64,000 bases of DNA from Bacillus sp. PK3_68 (GTDB taxonomy: Bacteria > Bacillota > Bacilli > Bacillales > Domibacillaceae). Position numbers and translations under genes: made by a program. The DNA lies in the NCBI RefSeq assembly GCF_003600835.1, contig NZ_NQYC01000001.1, positions 3,324,001 through 3,388,000 of the forward strand, in the 5' to 3' direction. This document shows positions 35,433 through 45,498 of the stretch, piece by piece (within the stretch, counting starts at the first letter, position 1; each line of letters begins with the position of its first letter). Under the pieces are notes generated by a model. It saw only the letters and a list, made by a program, of their open reading frames with translations. It was not told the origin of the DNA and did not search any database.

Positions 35433-35999
35433 ATGTTAAACCATAATAATGAAAAGCGAATTGTTGGTGTTTATGATGATCACACTGAAGCTATTGAAGC
35501 TATTGAAGATTTGAAACGCCAAGGCTATAATTCAGAAGAAATTTCCGTCATCAGTAAAGAGCGCGATGATGTCGAATATGTGGAAGAAACCACGGATACG
35601 AAAGCAGAAGAGGGAGCAGCTACAGGAGCAGCTACAGGAGGCATTCTTGGTGGATTGGCCGGCGTAGCAGCCGGAGCTGGAGCGCTGGCTATACCTGGTA
35701 TTGGTCCAATCGTGGCAGCTGGTCCGATTGTAGCTGGTTTGACTGGTGCAGCGGCCGGAGCCGGAGCTGGCGGTTTAACGGGCGCATTGATCGGCCTCGG
35801 CATTCCTGAAGAGGATGCCGATCGCTACAATGAATATGTCAAACAAGGAAAAATGCTCGTACTGGTAGATCGTGATGCTGGCATAGCTAACACAGGCACC
35901 CATGATCTTGGAACAGCCACAGACAGAACGGTTATCAGAGGAGATCATGATCTTCACGACATGAATTCAGATAGTCGTTTGGATAACAGAGGGCTATAA
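35433..35999 (+). CDS. General stress protein with YflT domain and glycine-rich hydrophobic centre
   Basis: A 188-residue protein. The N-terminal YflT/GSP17M domain (KRIVGVYDDHTEAIEAIEDLKRQGYNSEEISVISKE) precedes a long Gly/Ala-rich segment (residues 65-120: GAATGGILGGLAGVAAGAGALAIPG and so on). A second part follows (GIPEEDADRYNEYVKQGKMLVLVD), then a hydrophilic tail. The hydrophobic middle could be membrane-inserted or a glycine-zipper. YflT-domain proteins are part of the sigma-B general stress regulon in Bacillus; function is not known. Sigma-B promoter and AAAGGAG are in place. Confidence 0.8.
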   Translation: MLNHNNEKRIVGVYDDHTEAIEAIEDLKRQGYNSEEISVISKERDDVEYVEETTDTKAEEGAATGAATGGILGGLAGVAAGAGALAIPGIGPIVAAGPIVAGLTGAAAGAGAGGLTGALIGLGIPEEDADRYNEYVKQGKMLVLVDRDAGIANTGTHDLGTATDRTVIRGDHDLHDMNSDSRLDNRGL

Positions 36000-36001
36000 T
36001 T

Positions 36002-36049
36002 AATTAACAAAAGGACAGGCCGATTAATCGGCCTGTCCTTTTGTTAATT
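36002..36049. terminator. 48-bp perfect palindrome acting as a bidirectional terminator
   Basis: The two 24-base halves, starting AATTAACAAAAGGACAGG, are exact reverse complements without a spacer. It lies between convergent genes and includes the stop codon of the minus-strand one. Confidence 0.85.
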
Positions 36050-38014
36050 GTTTGATTGGTTTGCCATCTACAAAAGAAGGGATTGGAAGCCCCATTAGTT
36101 GATAAACCGTGGGAGCAATATCAATGGTAGATATGTGCTTTTTTATTTTGTCATGAGAGATGTCCTTGCCATAGGCATAGAAGACAGGGGCAAGCTCTGG
36201 TCTTTTTGGATCTCCCCCGTGGCTGCCAAGTTCCTCAGTCGGCTCCATGGCTTTTTTAGCGTCTTTGCCCATCAAATAACCTGAAGCAGCGGTTAACATC
36301 ACATCTCCGGCATTTGGATGATCAGAGCTATCCCCTCTTTTCGATCTAATTTATCGATTTTTTCATAGGGATTTTCTTTTTTATCCCGCAGAATGTCAAA
36401 GAAGCTAACAGCCGTATCCTTTGTTTCTGCCCACTCATGATCACTGTCACGCCACTCTTTAAAATGAAGCTTGAGTAATTCTTTTCGTGAGGCGAGTTTC
36501 CTTTTGTCCTTAATGGTTTTAAAGGCTTGAACAATTTCATCCTGAACTTGTTTATATTCGCTTGGATCGACAATTCCGCCTTTTTCTCTTCCCTTTAAAT
36601 TAATATACACATGAGCGATCGTTCCGCTGGCGACAGCGTAGGCTTTTGATCTCGTAAGATCGATTCTTCCTTTTTCATCAAATTGTAAAAGCCCGGCTTG
36701 TTTCAACTCATAATTAGGTGATAACCGTGAATGGATAGGCTCCATCCCGTGATCCGAGACGATAAATAAACGATCCTGATTCGTCATGGAATCCATCGTT
36801 TTTCCAATAACCCGGTCTGCCTGTTTATATGTTCGCTGTATATAAGATTCGTATTTCTTTACTCTTCTTTTGTTATAGCCAGGCTGCTGGGGGTCAGTTA
36901 ATAAGAATGCATGTTCTTCCAAGTCGATATGAGGTTCGTAAAACATTAATAAATCAGGCTTGTATTCTTTTTTGATAAATAAAGAGGTTTCCAGCATCCA
37001 ATTCGAAAAGTTTTCATTGATTTCTTCATATTCATTTCGAGAAATCCATCCTTTTTTATAGGAAGGGAGGTCGTCTTGATCAGGGAAGAAACCGAATCGC
37101 TTTATAATTTCCTCTTTAAATCCGTCAGGCCCTTTAATTAACCCGGTAGTCACTGCTGTCCGATAAAGCTTGACGGAGTCCAATGTGGTTCCGCTGTTTT
37201 TTATCTTGAATAAGAAGCCAGCTGTATCTGTCTCTTTAATTTGCAGAGGCATCCGTCCCCATTTATTCGGAGCAGCAGAAATAGCATTTCTATCAAAAGA
37301 AAGACTGTCAGATAAATAGAAGCGATCGTAATCTTTTTTGTTATTATCTGAAGAATCGATGGCTAAAATATGTAAAAGGACGTCTTTCTTCCCCTTTAAC
37401 TTAATATTGATGCGCGCTTCTTGAGGAGCGGAGAAGCTTTTAGGCCTATTTTTTGAATGTTTCCAGGGGTTAAAGTGAAGAGTAACATAATCACTTTCAG
37501 CAAGCACATTGCCGTAATAGATAGAATAGTCGGCTTCATTTTTTTGTGCTGGATTAGAACCAGGAAAACCGACAGCCGCGGTAACTTTTCCGTGCTTTCT
37601 TGCTTCTTCCCATAGAGGAGGTACCTTAATGGTGGCGCTGAAAGCGTCCTGTTCATTAGTCAGCTTATGGCCGGGATAATGAAATGAATTGCTGACGAAG
37701 CCTGTTTTTTCTGGCTTGGCACCGGTAGCAATAGAGGCATGGGAAGCAGCTGTCAAAGACGGAAAAATAGTTGTAACGTCCTCAGCGTAGGAGCCTTCTT
37801 TTCTAAGTTTTTTTAAATGAGGCATGCTGCCGTCTTCTATATATTTCTCTGCAAAATCTTGTCGCATCCCATCAAAGGAGACAATCATCATCGTTCCTTT
37901 TTCAGCGGCTGCGACAGTCAAAGGAGAGAGAATAGAAGCAAGAAGGAGGGAGGCTGCAGTCATTTTTCTAAGAAAGCGGCCGTAGTTGATTGTAAATATT
38001 CGTTTGTTATTCAT
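36024..38014 (-). pseudogene. Alkaline-phosphatase-superfamily type I phosphodiesterase/nucleotide pyrophosphatase, frameshifted
   Basis: An exported protein of about 660 residues with a signal peptide ending near VAAAEKG. Metal ligands of the superfamily are SFDGMRQD, the nucleophile Thr in TTIFPSLTAASHASIATG, HIDLEEHAF and SDHGMEP. The first frame stops at 36299. The second (36024-36302) continues with LTAASGYLMGKD, a SHGG motif and FYAYGKD. One extra G in the GGGG run (36332-36335, minus strand) would join them as RKEGDSSDHPNAGDVMLTAA, matching the family's PNAGDV segment. It likely hydrolyses phosphodiester or pyrophosphate bonds of an external nucleotide or phospholipid; the substrate is unknown. 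Confidence 0.8.
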
Positions 38015-38176
38015 TGGTTCTCTCCTTTAGCTGATAATCTAAAAAAACTGCCTAAACATTCATTCCACTTTTTTTTAGGTTTAAAACATTTTGAACGGGG
38101 ATTGCACAAACGAGAAAAGTTTTTCATAATGAAAGAACAATAACACCGGCAGGACGGTAAAGAAGAGGGAGTTTAT

Positions 38177-39346
38177 ATGACAACAACATTTTCTGTTTTA
38201 AATACAATGAAGCCATTTTTACAAGAAGCTTGGGAGAAAGCGGGTTTTCAGTCGCCCACGCCAATTCAAGAAAAAGCAGTGCCTGCCCTTCTTGAAGGAC
38301 GAGATCTAATCGCTGAATCGCCGACAGGAACAGGAAAGACGTTAGCTTACTTGCTGCCCTTACTTGAACAAGTAGACCCCGGTAAAAAAGCTGTACAAGC
38401 TGTTGTTCTTGCTTCCTCTAGAGAGCTTGTTATGCAAATTTCTGATGAAATCCGCCAGTGGGGAGGAGGCATAACAAGCGCTGCTTTTATTGGAGGAGCG
38501 AACATAAAACGCCAGCTAGAAAAACTAAAAAAACAGCCGCAAGTTGTTGCCGGCACGCCGGGGCGGATTCATGAGCTGATCCAAATGAAAAAATTAAAAA
38601 TGCATGAAGTGAGGCTGCTCGTTCTTGATGAAGGGGATCAGTTGCTTGTCCCAGAACATATGAAAGGTTTGGAAGCGATTATTAAGTCAACAATGAAGGA
38701 ACGGCAGCTTGCTTTGTTTTCAGCTACTATGCCCGAAAAAACAGCTGCAATTGCAAGAGGATGGATGAAAGAACCACTCATGTTAACAGTTGGAAAGGAA
38801 GAGTTGCCGGAATCTCAGGTAGACCATTTTTATTTTGTGTGCGATCGGCGGGAGAAGAATGTGATGGTCGAGCGGATTATTCGCGGTTTTGAGCCGGAAC
38901 GGGTGCTTGCTTTTATAAAGGATATCGGTGAGGTGAATGTGTTTTCGGAAAAGCTAGCTTATAAAGGGTTCGCTAATGGCATTCTTCATAGCGAATTAGG
39001 CAAGCAAGAACGAGCTAGCGCGCTAAAAAGATTTCGCGAAGGAAAACTGACTCTGCTGTTTGCAACGGATGTAGCCGCTCGGGGCTTAGATATTAAAGGA
39101 TTAAGCCACGTATTGCAATTTGATTTGCCAAAGGACACTATTCAATACACACATAGAGCGGGTCGCACTGGACGTTCAGGACAAGCGGGTACCGTTATCA
39201 CGCTTGTGACTGAAAGGGAAGAGCGCGACTTGAAAAGGATGGCTAAAGCATTAGGCATTCGGCTTGTGAAGAAAGAGTTTTTTAAAGGGAAGCCTGTTGA
39301 TGCGGAAGAAAAGCAGGTGAATAAAAGCAGAAGGGATGGCAGATAG
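38177..39346 (+). CDS. yfmL: DEAD-box-type ATP-dependent RNA helicase (YfmL-like)
   Basis: A 389-residue RNA helicase with two RecA-like domains and no long C-terminal extension, like Bacillus YfmL. Motifs: PTPIQEKAVP (Q motif), SPTGTGKT (Walker A), AGTPGR, LVLDEGDQLL (motif II, DEGD instead of DEAD), SAT, DVAARGLDI and HRAGRTGRSG. YfmL acts in ribosome assembly and cold growth in B. subtilis. A GAGGGAG precedes the ATG. Single gene, with a hairpin terminator downstream. Confidence 0.9.
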   Translation: MTTTFSVLNTMKPFLQEAWEKAGFQSPTPIQEKAVPALLEGRDLIAESPTGTGKTLAYLLPLLEQVDPGKKAVQAVVLASSRELVMQISDEIRQWGGGITSAAFIGGANIKRQLEKLKKQPQVVAGTPGRIHELIQMKKLKMHEVRLLVLDEGDQLLVPEHMKGLEAIIKSTMKERQLALFSATMPEKTAAIARGWMKEPLMLTVGKEELPESQVDHFYFVCDRREKNVMVERIIRGFEPERVLAFIKDIGEVNVFSEKLAYKGFANGILHSELGKQERASALKRFREGKLTLLFATDVAARGLDIKGLSHVLQFDLPKDTIQYTHRAGRTGRSGQAGTVITLVTEREERDLKRMAKALGIRLVKKEFFKGKPVDAEEKQVNKSRRDGR

Positions 39347-39385
39347 AAGCCAGCTCTAAGCTGTTATCCAACGCTCGCTTTCATT

Positions 39386-39412
39386 GCTGTCCATTTGGTG
39401 GACAGCTTTCTG
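39386..39412 (+). terminator. Terminator of the yfmL-like gene
   Basis: GCTGTCCA and TGGACAGC arms with a five-base loop, followed by TTTCTGTT. Confidence 0.75.
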
Positions 39413-39485
39413 TTAAGATTTACACATTGAAAGACAAGCGTTTTCAATCAGCTTGAGGTTTAGGTTAACTAGTTTTTGTTGGCCT

Positions 39486-41422
39486 TTAGAGCTTTTTAAA
39501 TATTAATAACGTCTGATCGTCGGTGATAGGACGCTCTCCTTTGTTTAACGCTTGGAAGAGCTTTAGCGAAAGCTCTTGCGCTGGAAGGGAACGATCCATA
39601 TGCAACAACAGTCGCTGCAATTCGTTGCTATCATCGGGAGAAGTGGAAGAACGATTCTCCGTTAAACCGTCTGTATAAAGGAGAAGGAGATCCCCTGACT
39701 TCATCTGAATGTGTTTCGTTTCATAAGGAGCATTTTCCATTACACCGAGAATCGGGTTATTAGTCGTCAATTCGAGAAATTCTTTCGTATCTTCTCTGAA
39801 TAATAGGGCAGGTTCATGCCCGGCATTGCTATATGAAAGAATAGATGTACAAATATCGTAATTACCAAAAAACATGGTGACAAATGAAGAATCACTCATG
39901 TATTTAACGGCAAAACGGTTTAAGCTCTTCATCACATGATGTGGTTCTTCTCTTAGATGGTTAAACTGTTCCATGGAATAAGTCATCATTGCCATTTCAA
40001 TAGCGGCAGGCACGCCTTTTCCACATATGTCTGCTACTCCGAATACAAGGTGACTTTCCTGAAATACCGCTTTATAGAAATCCCCGCTTAATTTCCGGTA
40101 AGGAACACTGATCCCGCCAAGATCTACTCCGGCAGGAATGTGATTGAATTTTGGCAGGAGGGACTGCTGCACTGCGGCAGCCAATTCCAGTTCAACATCC
40201 ACAGCCTGCTTTTCCAATTCCAGCTTTTGAAGCTTTCGGGCTTCAGTTAAGTCTGTAAATGTAGTAACAGTCCCGATAATTTCATCCTCATCAAGCAGGG
40301 CACGGGTGTCTAAATAAACTGGAAAACCGGTTCCGTCCTTGCGCCAAAAAAAAGATTCCTGTCTGCGACTTTGGCCATCTAAACGGGTCTGCCGTATAGG
40401 ACATTCTCTCGGGGAGTAAGGAAATCCGTTTTCTTTTTATAATGAATGAGATAATGAAGCTTTCTGCCCATCACTTCTTGCTCCGTATATTTAAGCATGT
40501 GAAGGGCAGATTTGTTAATGAAAATGGTTTGCCCTTCGCTATCAAGTCCGTAGATTCCCTCCCCCACACTATCGAGTAGAAGTTGGTTTCTCTTGCTGAA
40601 TTCTTCCACCTGCCTAAATGGGTGCTCAATGTTAATTTTAAAGATAATATTAACGAGAAAAAGATACCCTAACACTTTGAATAGATGTCCAACAAAGCTA
40701 AGGTAGTCACCCGGAGAGTGATAGAACGTCATTAGCCACGAAGAAAAAATAAGGGAGTAAGAAGAAAGAATAATTAGCAGGACTTCGATCTTTCTTTCCT
40801 TCTTATAAGTGGTGATGGACTTCATTAGAATCAACAAGTGAATGATGATAAACAAATATTCTGTTGCCTTTTTAAACAATGTCGGCCGGCTGTATTGCAA
40901 AAGGTCTGGCCAGCTATCGGAATATAAGGTAACAATGATAGAAGTCAATATCGCTAGCAGAAGAGAACAGCTATAAGTTAACCAGCGCATGGAGCGCGAT
41001 GCGGTTCCTTTGCTAGAAGAGAATGTAATAAAGGTAAGGGCGGCCGACTCAACAAGCCGGCCCATTGCCCAAAACCATAGCGTCAAAGAGACGGAATGGT
41101 CTTTTATAAAAGAGGCTGTCCCGTCAAATGTTAAGATGTGCATCAAGTCAAAGAAAGCAACAGTCACAAAGGCACTCGAAAATAGCAGGCGGTTCATTGA
41201 TAAAGTATGAGTGAATGCTACCCATCCATTGCTTACGATGATGGCTGAGACAGAAATGCTCATAAACTCCAATACTAAATGAATCAATTTAAAATTACTT
41301 CTTAAGGGTTCGTACATGGAAGAAAAGAAGCTAGCAAAACTAATCAATGAAAGGAATACAGCAAAGGAAAACACGATATAAAGAAACGCTTTCTTTTCTG
41401 TCTGCTGCATACGTTTGGGCAT
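39486..41422 (-). pseudogene. Membrane-bound PAS-PP2C (SpoIIE/RsbU-type) phosphatase with MASE3 sensor, frameshifted
   Basis: Three modules in one gene of about 645 residues: an N-terminal MASE3-type membrane sensor with seven or more helices (containing FDLMHILTFDGTASF), a PAS domain (LLLDSVGEGIYGLDSEGQTIFIN), and a SpoIIE-type PP2C phosphatase (VQQSLLPKF...GGISVPYRKLSGDFY...FGVADICGKGVPAA...LLLYTDGLTE). The first frame stops at 40379. One missing C in the CCCC run (GGGG on the plus strand, 40411-40414) restores PPRECPIRQTRLDG and reading through to the end. PAS-PP2C proteins such as RsbP dephosphorylate anti-anti-sigma factors, so a role upstream of sigma-B is likely. Confidence 0.8.
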
Positions 41423-41450
41423 GAACGAACCCCCTTTGTCTATTGATTCA

Positions 41451-42116
41451 TCAAACGAGCGGATGGATGTCTAAACGCTTGCTCCCATCCTGTGAAAAGA
41501 CTTGTCCGTGAGTGAACAGAACAGGATGTTGAAAGAGGGGGCCGTCACCAACAAATGTATGGTACTCTCCATTTTCGCCAAGTGGGCAAACGGCCTGCCT
41601 TTGAATTTCTTCTAAAAAGGTATGATCGAGTTTTTTACCCAGCCAAGATTCATCAAGGGCATCCTCACGTATGCGGATGACCGTTGCCTTGTAACCTGAT
41701 TGAACAAAGGAGGCTAGAAGGTTGAGGCTGTCTTGCGGGCGACACCAAAGAGGAAAGAGCGCTTCTAATCCGGCCGCTGCAGCGACATTCTCTCCCCATT
41801 CCCGGTGCCCATCTAAATAAATATCTCCAAATGCTACGCTATCCAGCTTATAACGATCTTTCAACTTGATCAGATCTTCAATAAAAGTTTCTGTATAATC
41901 ATTGAATGAACAACGAACGAAATGCACAGGAATAGATAAAGAATGACTTTGCCTTTCGATCATTTCTATTTTTTCCCCGTGGGCAAATGTTCGTTCTAAT
42001 TCTTCAGGAACTGTTGTGAGCAGAGAGAAGACTTCATGTCCGCCAGTCACTAATTTTTCCAAGGACATGCAGCTATCTTTGCCTCCACTCCATGATAAAG
42101 CTATTCGTTTCGCCAT
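41451..42116 (-). CDS. Dph6-related PP-loop ATPase (ATP pyrophosphatase family)
   Basis: A 221-residue protein with the SWSGGKDSCMSLEKL PP-loop at the N-terminus and the GDIYLDGHREWGENV and HTFVGDGPLF segments characteristic of the Dph6/MJ0570 family. Eukaryotic and archaeal members amidate diphthine on elongation factor 2. Bacteria have no diphthamide, so this copy must use another substrate, which is unknown. AGGAG precedes the ATG. It lies 28 bases upstream of the PAS-PP2C gene on the same strand, so the two may be cotranscribed. Confidence 0.78.
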   Translation of the reverse strand: MAKRIALSWSGGKDSCMSLEKLVTGGHEVFSLLTTVPEELERTFAHGEKIEMIERQSHSLSIPVHFVRCSFNDYTETFIEDLIKLKDRYKLDSVAFGDIYLDGHREWGENVAAAAGLEALFPLWCRPQDSLNLLASFVQSGYKATVIRIREDALDESWLGKKLDHTFLEEIQRQAVCPLGENGEYHTFVGDGPLFQHPVLFTHGQVFSQDGSKRLDIHPLV

Positions 42117-42270
42117 CTTGGCACGCTCCTATATTACATGGTTTAATCATTCTCTTTTATGGTTTAACCATCCCTATTTTATCGAAAGCTCGTAGCAAAT
42201 ACTGTCGATTTTTGTTGTATTAGCTAAAATGAGTGTTTAGACATGCATATTTTTGTATAAATAATTGTCC

Positions 42271-43827
42271 TTAAAAAACTTTTGTTGTCCACGTTTCGCA
42301 GTTCCATACTTCTGTCGCCACTTGCTGATAAAATTCAGGTTCATGTGAGATAAGCAGGATACTGCCTTTGTATGCTTGCAGAGCCCTCAACAGTTCAGCT
42401 TTAGCGTCTACATCAAGATGGTTGGTCGGCTCATCGAGTACGAGCAGATTTGTTTCTTTGTTGACCAATTTACATAACCGCACTTTTGCTTTCTCTCCAC
42501 CGCTCAAGACACTCACTTTGCTTTCAATGTGCTTGGTTGTAAGGCCGCATTTGGCTAAGGAAGCACGAACCTCATATTGGGTTAAAGACGGAAACTCACT
42601 CCATATCTCTTCAATACACGTGCGGTTATTGTCCGATTTAATCTCCTGTTCAAAATAGCCAATTTGCAGGGATTCACCTCGTTCGACTTTTCCTGACAAT
42701 GGTTGTATTTCACCGAGTATACTGCGGAGCAGAGTTGTTTTTCCAATGCCATTTGCACCAGTTAGGGCAATTTTTTGTCCTCGTTCCATGCGTAAATTTA
42801 ATGGTTTGGACAACGGTTCGTTATAGCCAATGACCAAGCTATCTGTTTCAAAGATCATTTTCCCGGATGTTCGGCCTTCTTTAAAATGAAACTCGGGTTT
42901 GGGGCGCTCTTGAGCAAGTTCAATGACGTCCATTTTATCGAGCTTTTTTTGCCTGGACATCGCCATGTTCCTTGTGGACACCCTTGCTTTATTACGGGCA
43001 ACAAAGTCTTTAAGGTCAGCAATTTCTTGCTGTTGCTTTTTGTAAGCAGCTTCTAATTGCTGTTTTTTCATTTCATATACCTTTATGAAATCGTCATAAG
43101 AGCCAGCATAGCGATTTAACTCCTGATTTTCCATATGATAGATCAGATTAATGACACTATTTAAAAAAGGAATGTCATGGGAGATAAGAATGAATGCATT
43201 TTCATATTCTTGTAAATAGCGCTTCAGCCATTCAATATGCTGTTCGTCTAAATAGTTTGTCGGCTCATCGAGAAGAAGAATATCCGGTTTTTCAAGAAGC
43301 AATTTAGCAAGCAATATCTTCGTCCGCTGTCCGCCACTTAAGTCATGGACATCACGATCGAGCCCGATTTCATCGAGCCCGAGTCCGCGGGCAATTTCTT
43401 CAACTTTAGCATCGATCACGTAAAAGTCATTGTTCGTTAACAAATCCTGGATGGTGCCTGTTTCCTCCAGGAGTTTCTCTAACTCTTCAGGGGAGACTTC
43501 TCCCATCTTGGCGAATAAGTCATTCATCTCTGTTTCTAAGTCGAATAAATATTGAAAGGCGGTTTTTAAGACATCACGAATCGTCATTCCCTGTTTTAGC
43601 ACAGCATGCTGATCCAAATAACCAACCCGAACATTTTTAGCCCAGGATATTTTGCCTTCGTCCGGCTGGAGCTGACCGGTGATAATATTCATGAATGTCG
43701 ATTTTCCTTCTCCGTTTGCACCGATGAGTCCAATATGCTCGCCTTTAAGAAGACGAAAGGATACATTATCAAAAATAGCCCGGTCTCCAAAGCCGTGGCT
43801 TAAGTGTTCAACTGTCAAAATACTCAT
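42271..43827 (-). CDS. yfmM: ABC-F family ATPase, YfmM-like
   Basis: A 518-residue soluble protein with two ATP-binding cassettes: Walker A GANGEGKS and GANGIGKT, signatures LSGGQRTK and LSGGEKAK, and an intervening charged linker (MKKQQLEAAYKKQQQEI...). It has no membrane domain. The match to B. subtilis YfmM runs end to end. ABC-F proteins bind the ribosomal E site and rescue stalled or antibiotic-bound ribosomes. The leader contains a perfect hairpin just upstream of the GAGAGGG ribosome-binding site. Confidence 0.92.
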   Translation of the reverse strand: MSILTVEHLSHGFGDRAIFDNVSFRLLKGEHIGLIGANGEGKSTFMNIITGQLQPDEGKISWAKNVRVGYLDQHAVLKQGMTIRDVLKTAFQYLFDLETEMNDLFAKMGEVSPEELEKLLEETGTIQDLLTNNDFYVIDAKVEEIARGLGLDEIGLDRDVHDLSGGQRTKILLAKLLLEKPDILLLDEPTNYLDEQHIEWLKRYLQEYENAFILISHDIPFLNSVINLIYHMENQELNRYAGSYDDFIKVYEMKKQQLEAAYKKQQQEIADLKDFVARNKARVSTRNMAMSRQKKLDKMDVIELAQERPKPEFHFKEGRTSGKMIFETDSLVIGYNEPLSKPLNLRMERGQKIALTGANGIGKTTLLRSILGEIQPLSGKVERGESLQIGYFEQEIKSDNNRTCIEEIWSEFPSLTQYEVRASLAKCGLTTKHIESKVSVLSGGEKAKVRLCKLVNKETNLLVLDEPTNHLDVDAKAELLRALQAYKGSILLISHEPEFYQQVATEVWNCETWTTKVF

Positions 43828-43840
43828 GTTAAAACCCTCT

Positions 43841-43877
43841 CATAGTAAAATAAATTGCTTACATTTATTTTACTATG
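43841..43877. promoter_or_regulatory. 15-bp perfect inverted repeat in the yfmM leader
   Basis: CATAGTAAAATAAAT and ATTTATTTTACTATG are exact inverted repeats with a seven-base loop, ending 13 bases before the yfmM start. This may be an RNA hairpin or an operator. The rest of the 302-base gap up to 44129 holds no gene or promoter I can support. Confidence 0.55.
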
Positions 43878-44129
43878 GGGGCTTTAAAATGGAAACTGCC
43901 CCTTGCTTTTATTACAATGAGTAAAGGAACTTTGTTTCTTACGCATAGGTTAGTGGAAATAGTAAAAGAATAAAGAAAATGGAAAAAGCTAATCCTCTGC
44001 AAACTTTCATCTTTTTGTTATGGATGATTTTTAATTGGGTAAAGGTAGTTATAAACTTGTACGGGAGGTGACAGAGGAAAGTAAAGAAGGGAATGAGACC
44101 TGCCCGCTGCCTGTCATTCTTCACTTTCC

Positions 44130-45455
44130 TTGCCGTCTTTGATTATTGTGAATTTCTTGCTTATTGCAGTACTAATTGGATTTTCCGGTTTTTTCGTGTC
44201 TTCTGAATTTGCTATTGTGAAGGTCAGAATGTCCCGAATCAATCAGCTGATTGCTGAAGGAAATAAAAAGGCAGCTGTTGCTAAAAAGGTTGTTACGAAC
44301 ATGGATGAATACTTATCAGCTTGTCAGCTTGGTATCACAATCACTTCACTTGGATTAGGGTGGCTTGGTGAGCCGACTGTCGAACGTCTGCTGCATCCGC
44401 TGTTTGAAAAAATTGACTTAGCTCCATCTGTAGCCGGAGTGCTATCGTTTGTTATTGCGTTTGCTTTTATTACTTTCCTCCATGTTGTTATAGGGGAATT
44501 AGCGCCAAAGACTTTAGCCATTCAAAAAGCAGAGTGGTTAACTTTAGCTTTTTCACCTGCACTCGTATTGTTTTATCGAGTAATGTATCCATTTATTTGG
44601 ATATTGAACACTTCCGCTCGCTCTTTCACCGGCCTGTTTGGCTTGGAGCCAGCGTCTGAACATGAAGTGGCCCATTCAGAGGAAGAGCTGCGCATTATTT
44701 TGTCGGAAAGCTATAAGAGTGGTGAAATTAATCAATCCGAATATAAATACGTCGATAATATTTTCGAATTTGATGAAAGAATCGCTAAAGAGATCATGGT
44801 GCCGCGCACGGAAATGGTAACATTAAATAAAGATTCAACGTGGGCTGAAATTACAGCCATATTAAAAAGTGAAAAATATACCCGCTATCCAGTAGATGAT
44901 GGGGATAAAGACAACATTATTGGCATGGTGAATATTAAAGAGATTTTTTCTTATTTCTTAAACAAAGATAATTACGATGAACAGCCACTGGAGTGGTTTG
45001 TCAAGCCAGTCATTAGCGTAATTGAAACTATACCTATTCATGATTTATTGCTAAAGATGCAAAAAGAGAGGATCCATATGGCTGTTTTATTGGACGAGTA
45101 TGGCGGTACGTCAGGCCTTGTAACAGTAGAAGATATTTTAGAAGAGATCGTTGGTGAAATTCGTGATGAGTTTGATTCCGACGAAAAACCAGAAATACAG
45201 AAGATTGCAAATGGCCAATTTATGTTAAGTGCGAGGGTGTTGATCACAGAAGTGAACGACCTTTTAGGCATTCATTTGTCAGAAGATGATGTCGATACCT
45301 TGGGCGGCTGGTTTTTGACACAGAAAATTGATGTAGCTCTTGGAGATACATTAGAGCAGGAAGGATATCAGTTTATTATCCGTGATGTGGACGGTCATCA
45401 TATTCATATGATTGAAGCCAGAAAAGTAAAGAAAGAAAAACAAACGCAGCCATAA
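44130..45455 (+). CDS. CNNM/CorC-HlyC family membrane protein (CBS-domain transporter)
   Basis: A 441-residue protein with four hydrophobic segments forming a DUF21/CNNM membrane domain (residues 1-190), a CBS pair (roughly 205-330, including VPRTEMV and [25 protein letters not shown]) and a C-terminal CorC/HlyC domain ([17 protein letters not shown]). Relatives (YrkA, YhdP, YugS) are linked to magnesium or divalent-cation handling. The start is uncertain: the only in-frame starts are TTG at 44130 without a Shine-Dalgarno, or CTG at 44100 eight bases after GAAGGG. A terminator follows. Confidence 0.85.
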   Translation: MPSLIIVNFLLIAVLIGFSGFFVSSEFAIVKVRMSRINQLIAEGNKKAAVAKKVVTNMDEYLSACQLGITITSLGLGWLGEPTVERLLHPLFEKIDLAPSVAGVLSFVIAFAFITFLHVVIGELAPKTLAIQKAEWLTLAFSPALVLFYRVMYPFIWILNTSARSFTGLFGLEPASEHEVAHSEEELRIILSESYKSGEINQSEYKYVDNIFEFDERIAKEIMVPRTEMVTLNKDSTWAEITAILKSEKYTRYPVDDGDKDNIIGMVNIKEIFSYFLNKDNYDEQPLEWFVKPVISVIETIPIHDLLLKMQKERIHMAVLLDEYGGTSGLVTVEDILEEIVGEIRDEFDSDEKPEIQKIANGQFMLSARVLITEVNDLLGIHLSEDDVDTLGGWFLTQKIDVALGDTLEQEGYQFIIRDVDGHHIHMIEARKVKKEKQTQP

Positions 45456-45456
45456 A

Positions 45457-45490
45457 AAACCGGCCTCCTTTTGTTAAGGGGGCCGGTTTT
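45457..45490. terminator. Terminator between corC-like and NlpC/P60 genes
   Basis: AAAACCGGCC and GGCCGGTTTT arms, with inner CTT/AAG pairing around TTGT, between convergent genes. Confidence 0.88.
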
Positions 45491-45498
45491 ACAGTTGT

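Noticed and set aside
36024-36302. A separate 92-residue gene after the phosphodiesterase
   Set aside because: It lacks a ribosome-binding site and carries the last family motif of the upstream frame.
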